This document shows, piece after piece, positions 24,701 through 35,000 of a stretch of DNA of 64,000 nucleotides. Each line of letters begins with the position of its first letter. Position 1 is the stretch's first letter. The notes below the pieces were generated by a model. That model saw only the letters and a list, made by a program, of their open reading frames with translations, was not told the origin of the DNA and ran no database searches. This stretch comes from Balanoglossus misakiensis (Eukaryota; Hemichordata): the NCBI GenBank assembly GCA_040954595.2, contig CM082579.2, positions 8,928,001 through 8,992,000 of the forward strand, in the 5' to 3' direction. Made by a program: the position numbers and the translations under genes.

Positions 24701-27700
24701 TCCCTGCCAAAGGAGGACTTGACGTCATCGTCGGAATACCACAGAAGTCTGGTCAGTGTCCAGCACCACCAGAGGGCGTCATGGGTGTCTGTGCAGAAGA
24801 GTGTTCAAGCGATGAAGCGTGTGACGGTGATAAGAAATGTTGTTCCAATGGATGTGGCCATTCTTGTATTAGTCCAGGTGAGCATAATTAGAATTTGCAA
24901 TAATTAAGTTAACCAATTTTAAGTTGACCACTAATACTTTCCTTAGAGTAAATTATGCTATTTTGGGAATCCCACATAAGTCTTTTAAATTGGCCTGCAC
25001 AATGTATATCTCAGATGTAAGCATCAGTTCTGATGAAAATATGGCGGTAGCGTCATTTACGTTACTTTTTGCTGCAATTTCTGTTTTTCTTTCTTTATTT
25101 TACCAAAATATTGAGACAAATAATGGTAATTGTAAGTATTGCAGAGAGTCACGTTTTGTGGGCTCATCAAATTCTACTAAAATTGTTAAAGAATGAGAAG
25201 AAATGCCATTTTTGATGACTCAAATTTGTCTCTTCTGACTACAGTTGATGTAGCTGTCGGAATCCCCCGAAAGTCTGGTCAGTGTCCTGCACCGCCTGAG
25301 GGAGTCATGGGCGCATGTGTAGAAGAGTGTTCCAGTGACGAAGAGTGTGACGGTGACAAGAAATGTTGTTCCAATGGATGTGGCCATTCTTGTACTAGTC
25401 CAGGTGAGCATAGTGTATATTGTGGATAATGCCAGTTACATTTGACATTCAAGGAAAACGTCAAGTAAGATGCAGCGGTTAACTTAGAAACATTAACCCA
25501 AAACTGAAGTATAGGTGGATGTAATAGGCAGAAGATGTTCTAAAGATACTCTCTCTTTATCGTTTCTGGTCATAGTTGCCACAGGAGCAGGCATTGATGC
25601 CGCTGTTGGAATTCCACAAAAATCTGGACAGTGTCCAGCACCGCCTGAGGGCGTCATGGGCGCATGTGTAGAAGAATGTTCGAGTGATGAAGAGTGTGAT
25701 GGGGACAAGAGATGCTGTTCCAATGGATGTGGCCATTCTTGTACCAATCCAGGTATGTGTAAATATAATTGACGTGTTTTTCTTCTAGAAATTTTAACGT
25801 TCCCGTCAGTCACTGGTTTTTGTCTTTAGTTGCTATATTTAGGTATTCCGTATAACCTACATTATGTATGAGATCACGTGGAAATTGTGTGACCTGTCAC
25901 AAAATATTGGCACTTTTCACACAAAAACCAGTTACCACCAAAATAAACGTGTCTAAACTATAAATTAAGAAAACTTCACTTTCCGATGTGTCTTTTGTTG
26001 CCTCAGTTGTCGTTATGGTTGGAATTCCACAAAAATCTGGTCAGTGTCCAGCTCCGCCAGAGGGCGTCTTCGGTGTCTGCGCAGAAGAGTGTTCAAGCGA
26101 TGAAGAGTGCGGTGGGGACAAGAAATGCTGTTCGAATGGGTGTGGTCATTCGTGTACTAGTCCAGGTATGTATGGGTTAACTGACGATTAAATATAAATA
26201 CCAGTCAGTTTAATTTACATTACGTTTTTTCTGGTGAATATTATACCATAAAATGAATTTCCTTATCTGAAAACAGCTGTTGACGTCATTGTTGGAATAC
26301 CACGGAAGTCTGGTCAGTGTCCTGCACCACCAGAGGGCGTCATGGGTGTATGTGCAGAAGAGTGTTCCAGTGATGAAGAATGTGACGGTGATAAAAAATG
26401 TTGTTCGAATGGATGTGGCCATTCTTGTACCAGTCCAGGTATGTGTTAACCTAATGGATATACTGAGTACATGTATTTTGCTACATTTAGGTACATGTAT
26501 AACAGGGTGAGTGCCTATATGTGGTTTCATGGAAATTGTCTGACCGGGTTCAAAATGGCGGTGTTTTGACACAGCAAAACCGGTTACCATTCAAATAAAC
26601 GTGTCTAAACAAATTAAGAAATCTTCACTTCCTGATGTTTCTATTGTGGCTGCAGTTGACGTCATTGTTGGAATTCCAAGGAAGTCTGGTCAGTGTCCAG
26701 CACCACCAGAGGGCGTCTTTGGTGTCTGTGTAGAAAGGTGTTCCAGTGACGAAGAGTGTGAAGGTGATAAAAAATGTTGTTCCAATGGATGTGGCCACTC
26801 GTGTACTAGTCCAGGTAAGCAAAATGTATATTGTGGATAGGCCAGTTAGTGACATTGAAGGAAATCCTAAAGTGAGGTGCAACAGTTAATTGGAAAATAT
26901 CAATCCAAAGACGAAAATAGGGTTGACTGTAATAGACAGATGTTCTAAAGATAGACCCTCCGTTATCTGTTTCTGACCATAGTTGCCAAAGGAGCAGGCA
27001 TTGATGCCATTGTCGGAATTCCCCGGAAGTCTGGTCAGTGTCCAGCACCACCAGAGGGCGTCGTGGGTATCTGCGCAGAAGAGTGTTCCAGTGATGAAGA
27101 ATGTGATGGGGACAAGAAATGTTGTTCGAATGGTTGTGGACATTCTTGTGCCAGTCCAGGTGTGTATGAATCTATTGGATGTGTTGTTTCTAGCAATTGT
27201 GACGTTTCCGCCAATCACCGTTTTTCTTCACAATTGCTGCATTTGGAAATTGTGCGACCGGGCAAAAAATGTTGTCATTTTTCAAACACCAAAACTGATT
27301 ACCACACAAATAAAAATGTCTAAAGTAATTAAGATATCGTCACTTACTAATTTGTCTCTCCTGGCTGCAGTTGATGTCGTTGTCGGAATTCCCCGGAAGT
27401 CTGGACAGTGTCCAGCACCACCAGAGGGCGTCATGGGTGTCTGTGTAGAAGAGTGTTCCAGTGATGAAGAGTGTGGAGGTGATAAAAAATGTTGTTCCAA
27501 TGGATGTGGCCATTCGTGTACTAGTCCAGGTGAGCATAATGTATATTGTGAATAGGTCAGTAAGTGACAGGGATGACTGTAATAAGCCGTATTGTACACC
27601 TATACTGCCGAAACCTATGGCACTGGTCGTACAATAAGATAAGCTCTCTCTCTCTTTCTTTATCGTTTCTGACCATAGTTACCACAGGAGCAGGCATTGA

Positions 27701-30228
27701 TGCCATTGTTGGAATTCCCCGGAAGTCCGGACAGTGTCCTACACCGCCTGAGGGCGTCATGGGCGCATGTGTGGAAGAGTGTTCCGGAGATGAAGAGTGT
27801 GACGGTGACAAGAAATGTTGCTCCAATGGATGTGGACATTCTTGTACCAATCCAGGTATGTGGAAATATAATGGATGTGTTTTTCTTCTAGCAATTTTAA
27901 CGAATTAAGAAACCTTCATTTTCCGATGTGTCTTTTGTGGCCACAGTTGTCGTTATGGTTGGAATTCCACAAAAATCTGGTCAGTGTCCAGCTCCGCCAG
28001 AGGGCGTCTTCGGTGTCTGTGCAGAAGAGTGTTCCAGTGATGAAGAGTGTGGTGGGGACAAGAAATGTTGTTCCAATGGATGTGGCCATTCTTGTACTAA
28101 TCCAGGTAAGATAAATCTAACTGTAGACACTTAAACGTTTGCCCCGTGCAATTCAATTCGCGATTCGAACTCGGACCCACAGTGCCCTATCACATAGCAA
28201 GGTATACTCAACGCGTTCCAACGCGTCGTTTCAATACTATTATTCTAGGTACATTGGGTATTTTACGCACGATATAATGCTAGTAGTGACTATGCAATAA
28301 ATACTCATATTCCTTTTTTATCTGATTCACCCACAGCCGTGGATGTCAACGTTGGAATACCACGGAAGTCTGGTCAGTGTCCTGCACCACCAGAGGGCGT
28401 CATGGGTGTCTGTGCAGAAGAGTGTTCCAGTGACGAAGAGTGTGATGTGGACAAGAAATGTTGTTCCAATGGATGTGGCCATTCGTGCGTGAAACCTGGT
28501 GAATACCGATGTGTTGTTTGATTATTTATGTATCTATTGGTTAGGAGCAGTATTCCAGGGCTACTGTTGTCCTTATTTAAGCAATGGAAGACCAGAGCAT
28601 GAAGTTTCTTAAAAGTATACTCAACTCTGGACCATTGAGTACGATTTATCCAGAAGGATGAACTTATAGACAGATCCGTTTTTTTTCTGATTTCTTTTCC
28701 GGCAAAAGTTGCAGTCGATGTTGGTATACCACAGAAGTCTGGCCAGTGTCCAGCACCGCCTGAGGGCGTCATGGGCACGTGTGTTGAAGACTGTTCGAGT
28801 GACGAAGAGTGTGATGGGGTCAAGAAATGTTGTTCCAATGGATGTGGTCATTCGTGTACTAATCCAGGTAAGTGTAGATTCATTCAGGACACCCCATCAA
28901 ATGTTCGATCTTCCGTGGAAGTTTTATTGCAAACCACAGTGGTTGTGACTGCGCGGAAGGGAGGCGTGGTAACGAAAAATGCCTTTTAATGGTCAGTTGG
29001 TCATCACCCCTCTCTTCGTCTTCTTAAATCACCCATTCTTCCGCAGACGGAGGACTTGATGTCATTGTTGGAATTCCACAAAAAAATGGTCAGTGCCCTG
29101 CGGTGCCTGAAGGTGTAATGGGCGCATGCGTGGAAGAGTGTTCCAGTGATGAAGAGTGTAACGGTGATAAGAAATGCTGTTCGAATGGATGTGGACATGC
29201 ATGTTCCAAACCTGGTGAGTGCATAAGACGTTCGTTCATCCGCCCTCATGCCAATTTTCAACAAAATTCTGAAGTGGCCCTCTGTCATTATTTTGTGGCT
29301 GGAACAACCCTTCATAATTGACATCAGTATGTAAATTAAGGATGTCGAGAAATCGTCACAAATCTTTTCATTTTTACATAATGTATATAATAAAATGATG
29401 AATGGTGCTTTTAGATGAGAAGGTTGGGAAGAATTTTAGTCTTTGCTAATTGGGAATGCAAAGGGCTATAAAAATAACTTCAATATCTTCACAATGTTTC
29501 AGCCAAGATATGACCTTGTCTAAAAACTATATCAGAGAAAATTACAAATTATTCACAAATTATTAATTGGTATATGAAATGCTTCCGCAGTTTTTTTCAA
29601 ATTTACTAGACCCAGAAATGACCTTGACTTGCCTGTTTTTGTCCTGATTCCACTACAGTTGAAATCATTGGCGAGTGTCCTGTAGTGCAAGAAGGTGTCA
29701 TGGGCGCATGTGTGGAAGAGTGTTCCAGTGATGAAGAGTGTGGCGGTAAGAAGAAATGTTGCTCGAATGGATGTGGACATTCGTGTACAAAACCTGGTAA
29801 GTCAGCAATATGCCGAATCTGCGCAGCGAAGGACATTGCACTCGCATGAGCATGTAAAAAACGGGGATTGAGATTCCATCCATCTTCATTAACTCTCAGG
29901 TCTTATGCATTTAAGTGTCGTAGATCTTTCACCAAGCATATGTCCATGAGCGTATGCTCGTGTCCTGTTTCGCACAAAAGTCGTATGTGATTTGTTAAAT
30001 AACTAGTGAATCGAACTGGACACGATTTTTTTTTTATGTTGGTGTTATTGTTGTTTGGTAAAGTTCTGTTGTAGATACTCACACATCAGCTTATTTTTTT
30101 ATTTTTCAGTCACAGCCTATAATGGTGCAGGTATGTACTTTTTAAATTATACTGTCCTACATACATACATACATACATACATACATACATACATACATAC
30201 ATACATACATACATACATACATACATAA

Positions 30229-30259
<31 letters not shown>

Positions 30260-30879
30260 CATACATACATACATACATACATACATACATACATACATAC
30301 ATACATACATACATACATACATACATACATACATACATACATACATACATACATACATACATACATACATACATACATACATACATACATACATACATAC
30401 ATACATACATACATACATACATACATACATACATACATACATACATACATACATACACTCATTCATTCACTCATTCATTTCTTTCAATGTGTATCATCGA
30501 TACTGAATATTGTTTTATTCTGTCTTGCAGACGCTTTGGCAGCAAACAAAGCCTCATCAGACAAGGGATCTTCCAAGTTTGTCACAACCGTAGTTGTGGC
30601 AGTTTTTGCTGTCATCGCCCTGCTGGTTGCCATTGCCGTCATTGTCATTCTTTTACGGAGACGCCGCACGTCGAACAGACAAGATAACACCAACCAAGAA
30701 ATTGGGTTTGTATATACCAATTGCCGGAATATAATGCAATATAGTTTGCTTTGTGCGTGAGTCATAGTAATCTTATATGTTCGCCCATAATTTAAAGATG
30801 ACGAAGTTTAATTTTGTTCGCTTTTTCTTTTTCGTGAAACAGCATGGAAAGCAAGAGGGGTGATAGCAGTGCTCAGTAG
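14351..30879 (+). CDS. Kringle(3)-WAP(24) single-pass membrane protein
   Basis: Predicted type I surface protein of 1651 residues. Exon 1 (14351-14414) encodes a signal peptide ([17 protein letters not shown], then DAVLG). Three kringle exons follow, then 24 WAP exons, a 21-base exon (30110-30130), a TM exon (30531-30705) and a last exon (30843-30879, TAG). The helix is followed by RRRRTSNRQ, giving a cytosolic tail of about 30 residues. All kringle and WAP exons begin and end in phase 1. The summed length of all exons is 4956 bases, divisible by three, which supports the chain as a whole. Kringles bind protein or lysine ligands in known families; WAP (four-disulfide core) domains occur in antiproteases and antimicrobial proteins. 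The role here, perhaps pericellular protease control or microbe defence, is inference. The first intron (14415-16049) and second intron (16314-18242) hold no recognised gene. Confidence 0.5.
16050..19244 (+). other. Kringle exon block (K1-K3)
   Basis: Three one-exon kringles of the kringle-WAP gene: 16050-16313, 18243-18509 and 18984-19244. Each has the six-cysteine kringle pattern with TCQKW or ECQKW, a central HN(Y/F)CRNP motif and AWCYTT. K2 keeps the NPDND arrangement, giving the Asp-x-Asp used by lysine-binding plasminogen kringles. K1 has NPDDW and K3 has NPDDS, so the second acidic residue is lost. Lysine binding by K2 is a prediction. Codons here are GC-rich, unlike the later WAP exons. 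Confidence 0.5.
18697..18786. repeat. (CAA)n microsatellite
   Basis: An imperfect AAC/CAA run in the intron between kringle exons 2 and 3. It explains the poly-Cys and poly-Leu frames on the minus strand. Confidence 0.5.
19681..22756 (+). other. WAP exons 1-7, the diverged group
   Basis: Single-exon WAP domains at 19681-19824, 20268-20417, 20874-21029, 21351-21503, 21791-21940, 22223-22369 and 22601-22756. Each has eight cysteines with the KPGxCP start and (K/R)CC..(G/S)C core. They differ strongly from one another, so this is the older part of the array. WAP4 ends at a non-canonical GC donor (GAG then GCATGT at 21504), the only choice that keeps phase 1; a GT at 21508 would shift the frame. 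WAP5 begins with SSRRGDDKK, an exposed-type RGD. Confidence 0.5.
23385..23860 (+). repeat. Duplicated intron+WAP9 segment, copy 1
   Basis: This segment, from the intron part starting TTTGTGTTTGGTGCATTG through WAP9 and the start of the next intron, matches 24451-24940 (WAP11) with only scattered differences, including a shared GTGGCGAGGGAAATTGAAAG stretch. Intron and exon are equally similar, which points to a recent segmental copy. Confidence 0.5.
24451..24940 (+). repeat. Duplicated intron+WAP11 segment, copy 2
   Basis: Second copy of the unit at 23385-23860. The diverged WAP10 exon lies between the two copies, so the copied unit was placed around WAP10 and is not a simple adjacent tandem. 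Small indels are seen, for example CATCGTATACCGC against CATCGTATAACAC. Confidence 0.5.
30110..30879 (+). other. Juxtamembrane, TM and tail exons of the kringle-WAP protein
   Basis: A 21-base exon (30110-30130, reads VTAYNGA across the junction) leads to the TM exon (30531-30705: [20 protein letters not shown] and on) and a last exon 30843-30879 ending KRGDSSAQ. An alternative form skipping the TM exon would change the frame of the last exon, because 30531-30705 is 175 bases. A long ATAC microsatellite fills the intron between the first two exons. Confidence 0.5.
30157..30480. repeat. Long (ATAC)n microsatellite with ATTC end
   Basis: About 300 bases of ATAC/ACAT tetranucleotide with a single AATT interruption near 30227, ending in CATT/CACT units. 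It begins about 26 bases after the donor at 30131 and ends about 50 bases before the TM exon acceptor. It gives long Cys-Met-Tyr-Val frames on the minus strand that are not genes. Confidence 0.5.
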
Positions 30880-31907
30880 AAAGTTTCCCTCAGAAGTAAG
30901 TCTTTTAATTAAAAATACAGTACAGTGTGCGTTCGGAAGGATTGTTATTGTTTGTTGCTCTCTTCATGTTATTCTGCCCGGTGATAGTTCGGAGCACTCG
31001 TTGTGACAGGCAACTGATTCCACGATTGCTTTACCGTGGCCAGGAGGCTCGAACAGCGTTTTTGAACCCACTTTTCGAATCATTTATTGACAGGTACCTG
31101 AGGTTTGCAAACGATTGCGAAGATTATTTCCGGACCCAGTGCTATTACATAAGTAGACCCCGAGATCCTTGGGAAGTCTCCATTTCATTTATCTTGGCAA
31201 GACGTTAGACTATCATAATAAAACACTTCAATCTTTACTTTCGTTTTTACTGGCCCACAATACCGATGTTCGTTGTAGTTTACAGTGAGGTACCAAAAGC
31301 TGATAATATGCATACATGTACATACGCTTGTCTGTAGGACAATATTTGTAAGAGTAGACACACCATATACTTTAACTTGCCTCCTTTTATGTTTGTATAC
31401 TTTAATGTTATTATTAGATTGGTAAACGAGAAAATTTTACAGCTCACAGACAAGACCTGAGTTGTTTATCATGTTAGTATAATATAAAATGTTTACAAAA
31501 TAAATAATTGCTTGAATTATTCACGAAATTGGTGTCTTATTTCAAACCCCGAGGTTCTTTCCACTAATTAAAGTTATGTTCGGATAAAATTGCTAAGAAG
31601 AAAATTTGAGGTCTGGCGTAGCATAAGATCATTAACAGGTGTTGCAGCGTTAATATTCCATATGCCTGCCTGCCTACTGTACCTTTAATATTTTGAGGAA
31701 ACGTTTTCCTACAGTGTTATGTTTAACCAAGCAAACAACGACGTTAAAAGGGAGCTATTGCTCAACACAGGCAATGGAGATGACAGACAGAAGAGTAAGC
31801 ATAACATTTCAATCAATGCATTTGAAATTGGGTAGAACAGCACACTTTGGTAGTATCCCAACTTGAATGGACTCCACATCAAACCCGTCGACAATGAGTC
31901 ACCCAGA
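30880..31907. other. Convergent intergenic spacer between the two WAP genes
   Basis: Holds the 3' UTRs of the kringle-WAP gene (plus) and the pentraxin-WAP gene (minus). It is AT-rich, with a polyadenylation signal at 31217. An open frame at 30927-31208 has a hydrophobic start but no ATG at its beginning and no known domain; I read it as 3' UTR. Confidence 0.5.
31217..31222 (+). promoter_or_regulatory. Polyadenylation signal AATAAA
   Basis: Canonical hexamer about 340 bases after the kringle-WAP stop codon. It is the first AATAAA after the stop on that strand that I noticed. Confidence 0.5.
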
Positions 31908-32050
31908 TCACTTCCCAGATAACCACTTGGTGCAGGCCATGAATCCAACGGCAAGCGCTGTTACTGCGAGGACAGAGACGATGCAACCGAGAACCACCAG
32001 TGAAACGTGGCTGTCCTGCTCTTCAGCAAATGGTGCAGTTTCTGGTTTGC
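31908..32050 (-). other. TM and cytosolic tail exon of the pentraxin-WAP protein
   Basis: Begins KPETAPFAEEQDSHVS, then a hydrophobic helix (LVVLGCIVSVLAVTALAVG) and a very short tail ending ACTKWLSGK and TGA. No signalling motif is seen in the tail. Confidence 0.5.
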
Positions 32051-35000
32051 CTAATTCGGGGAAAAAAAACAGAAAAATGTTCAGTATCGCCAGCCATTGA
32101 GTCTTTGCTTCGCTTAAACGTTACTTTATGAAAATTCCACGCGGCAAGCTGGTACTACGGCTTTCGCCACCCCCACCCCAGCCTATGGTACTCGGTTATG
32201 GATATGAAACGCACAGTTTATACCTCTGCGCCATTAGTCTATGACACTGGTTGCATTGCTATTTTAGGTAGCAAACTAAAAGGTACGAGAGATTGCAATC
32301 TAAAACGATATCTGCCATGATATATATGTCACACTTAGGGCTGGGAGATCATGTCATTCGTTCAGGCTAGAGAAATAATTAAATTTACATTACCACAAAT
32401 ACTTGCTACGTCATCAATTATGGAAACGGCGTAAAAATCCGCCTTGGTGAATAAGGTCCAATAAATTAATTCCCCACATCCGTTGTCCCGGCAGTCATTT
32501 GCCAAACTTTGCACTTCCGTGTCACCGAGCATGCGCGAATACACATTGAGGAATGCTAGGGCGCCGTGGAAGCCTCTTGCACGTACAAACGTCAGGCGTT
32601 GGTTGTATTCTTGTCCGAGGAGAATCGTTCCCTTTTTGGCTATCACCCTCCCCTTGGCGTGTATTAGATCATCCTGGAAAACTAGTTTTGAGTCCAGGAA
32701 AATCTTCAGTTGGCCGCCTTCACTGGCCCAGGCGACACACACGTGGTGCCAGTGGCCATCGGCGATTTCCACTCCCTTCGACAGCTCTAAACTCTGACCC
32801 AGCTGCAGAAACAGCCCATAGCCGTGCTTGAGTTGTCCAATGGACAAGACGATCGCTCTCGATTCTTGGGGTGTGTGGTAATGAAACAGTGTTCCGAGAC
32901 CGTCCACCTCACTGGGCTGCGTCCACAAACAGACGGTGAACTCGTCGACTTCGTCTGGGAAAATTGATTGTCGAATGACGTATCCAGTGCCATTGAAATA
33001 GAGTGACTTATCCTGAAGTTCCCCGCGTGTGCAATGAGGACTTGGTTCTGAAATGACACCAAAGACAGTCTCGTTTACGTTCACAGAACCATATATCAAG
33101 CCGATGACCATGAACACTACATTCACAATACAGGGCTAAGATTGATAGGCATAACAAGTCGATATTACCCTTAATGCAACTGTCAGACCACCACGACCCT
33201 TAGGCGAAAATCTATGACGACTTTGCTCGATCTCACTGTATAGTAAATTGTAATGCACAAATTGCTATCTGTGGAAGAAGCCTCACACAAAGACAGACGT
33301 ACGGATTGAGACGCCAAGATTGTACAATACCTGTCGAAGATGGAATGTGTGCTGTGGTACCGTTTTCACTGGTGGCGTGGCCAGATGGATAACCTGATGA
33401 TGATTCTGTTGGTCATAAGCGAAGCAGAAATTACTACACCTAAATTTAACATCTGTTATACAATGTCTTCAATCTTAGCACATTGACATAATTTTTTAAC
33501 CTCGGACAAGAATATTGTGTGATCAAGAGGACGCTCTATTGGACAATAATTGCAAAATGTCGTTTTGTAATAGTTTGAAATTTATTTTAAATTTGAAAAA
33601 TGGCAAATTCCTTTATATTTCTTTTACAGTTTACACCGCAATTTTAATCGAATCCAAACAGTGATATCAGTTGTGTGATGAGTGTTGATTTACCTTTCAC
33701 TGTTGTTGTCTCGCGTATGTCAACAGGTTTCCTCTTTGATGTTGGAACTTCTGTAATAATACATAAATAAATATGCGAGCAATAGTGCCCCGGTATTTAA
33801 TTGATTTCTGTTATTGCCTATCAAATATGTTTTTGTTTCACCAATTGCAACCCCTGATCGCCATGGTTTTAGCAGCTAGACAAAACCATACATGATAATG
33901 AAAAATGCATTTCTTTAAGAAAGGGATGGGCCGGTTTGTATTACAAATTCAAAAGACTAAAATTACAACACCGTACCTGTTGCTCCTCCTCTTCTTGTTG
34001 GCGTTCTTTCTGAGGTGTATTGTGCCGTGGGTGCTCTTGTTGGAATGGAGACTGGAGTTGGCGAATTCCAAAATAAAATGCAAATATAGTTTTTATCAGC
34101 TACGCATTAAAAGTCACAGAATTACATAAGCACAACTTTGGGTAATCAATCAATCGTGTAATCAACCAAACCATCCATCCACCCGTCCAAAGTCAAAGGC
34201 TTCAACTATGACATGGAAACATGCTGTTCAAAACTGTTGAAATCACAATTTCGGTTGTAAAGTGAGCATTTCCCTTTTAATTTTCATACATATTAAACAC
34301 AAATGCACAGAACAGCCCAGTCAGATGATCAACATCGGAACACACACCTCAACCCACACTCTAAACCGCGGCAGCGAAAATACCAGTTCAATGCTGATCC
34401 TTACCCGGATTATCACACGCATGCCCACATCCATTAGGACAACATTTTTGTTTTCCCGGACAATCTCCATCGCTGTAACACGCCTCCTCACATAGACCAA
34501 ATGTGAAGTCAGCAACGAATGGACATAGACCAGGTTTGTCTTCTGGTTCAACTGTACATTTGTATGACATTTACAAAATAATCATTGTTTCTTGTCAAAA
34601 TATTAAATTGTGAATGTTCAGTGTCGTTTTCAATACTTGTATTCATGACAGTGTCTGTCTGTCTGTTCACTTGTCCATTCAACAATAATCCATCCATCCA
34701 ATCTATCCATCAATCCAGTCTCCCAAAGGCAGACAGACAGACAGACAAACAGAGCCTCATCCATATGTCTTAAAATCGGTAAATAACAAGTCGGAATATA
34801 CTTGCTGGTTTGTCGCCAGTTAAAATCTAAATACCACCTTGTCCCATGTATAACGTACAACTATGATAACACAATTCGTTGCTACGTTACCTGGATAATT
34901 GCAGTCATGACCACACCCGTTAAAACAACATTTCTGGCTTCCCTGGCAGTCCATGTCACCACGACACGCCTCCTCACACAGGCCAAATGTATCATCTTCC

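Larger units (their letters stand above)
23171..29796 (+). other. WAP exons 8-24, recently expanded group
   Basis: Exons: 23171-23347, 23654-23818, 24009-24197, 24713-24877, 25245-25403, 25576-25752, 26007-26165, 26277-26438, 26656-26814, 26983-27159, 27371-27529, 27679-27855, 27947-28105, 28337-28498, 28709-28867, 29047-29214 and 29659-29796. WAP8 and WAP10 are diverged. WAP9 and WAP11-24 are close copies with the core (V/A)EECSSDEEC and [10 protein letters not shown]. Two exon classes alternate: a 159-162 base form starting VDVxVGIP and a 177-base form starting VAxGAGIDAxVGIP (WAP13, 17, 19). The flanking introns also share sequence, so duplications copied introns as well as exons. Confidence 0.5.

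Noticed and set aside
23171-29796. Regularly spaced near-identical units that might suggest a CRISPR-like array
   Set aside because: The repeats are coding WAP exons with splice sites and introns in a eukaryotic gene.
30110-30466. Long minus-strand frames of Cys-Met-Tyr-Val repeats
   Set aside because: Translation of the ATAC microsatellite; no non-repeat coding content.
30927-31208. Frame with a hydrophobic start that looks like a small secreted protein
   Set aside because: It opens with GTG and not ATG, lies in the 3' UTR of the kringle-WAP gene upstream of its AATAAA, and has no known domain.
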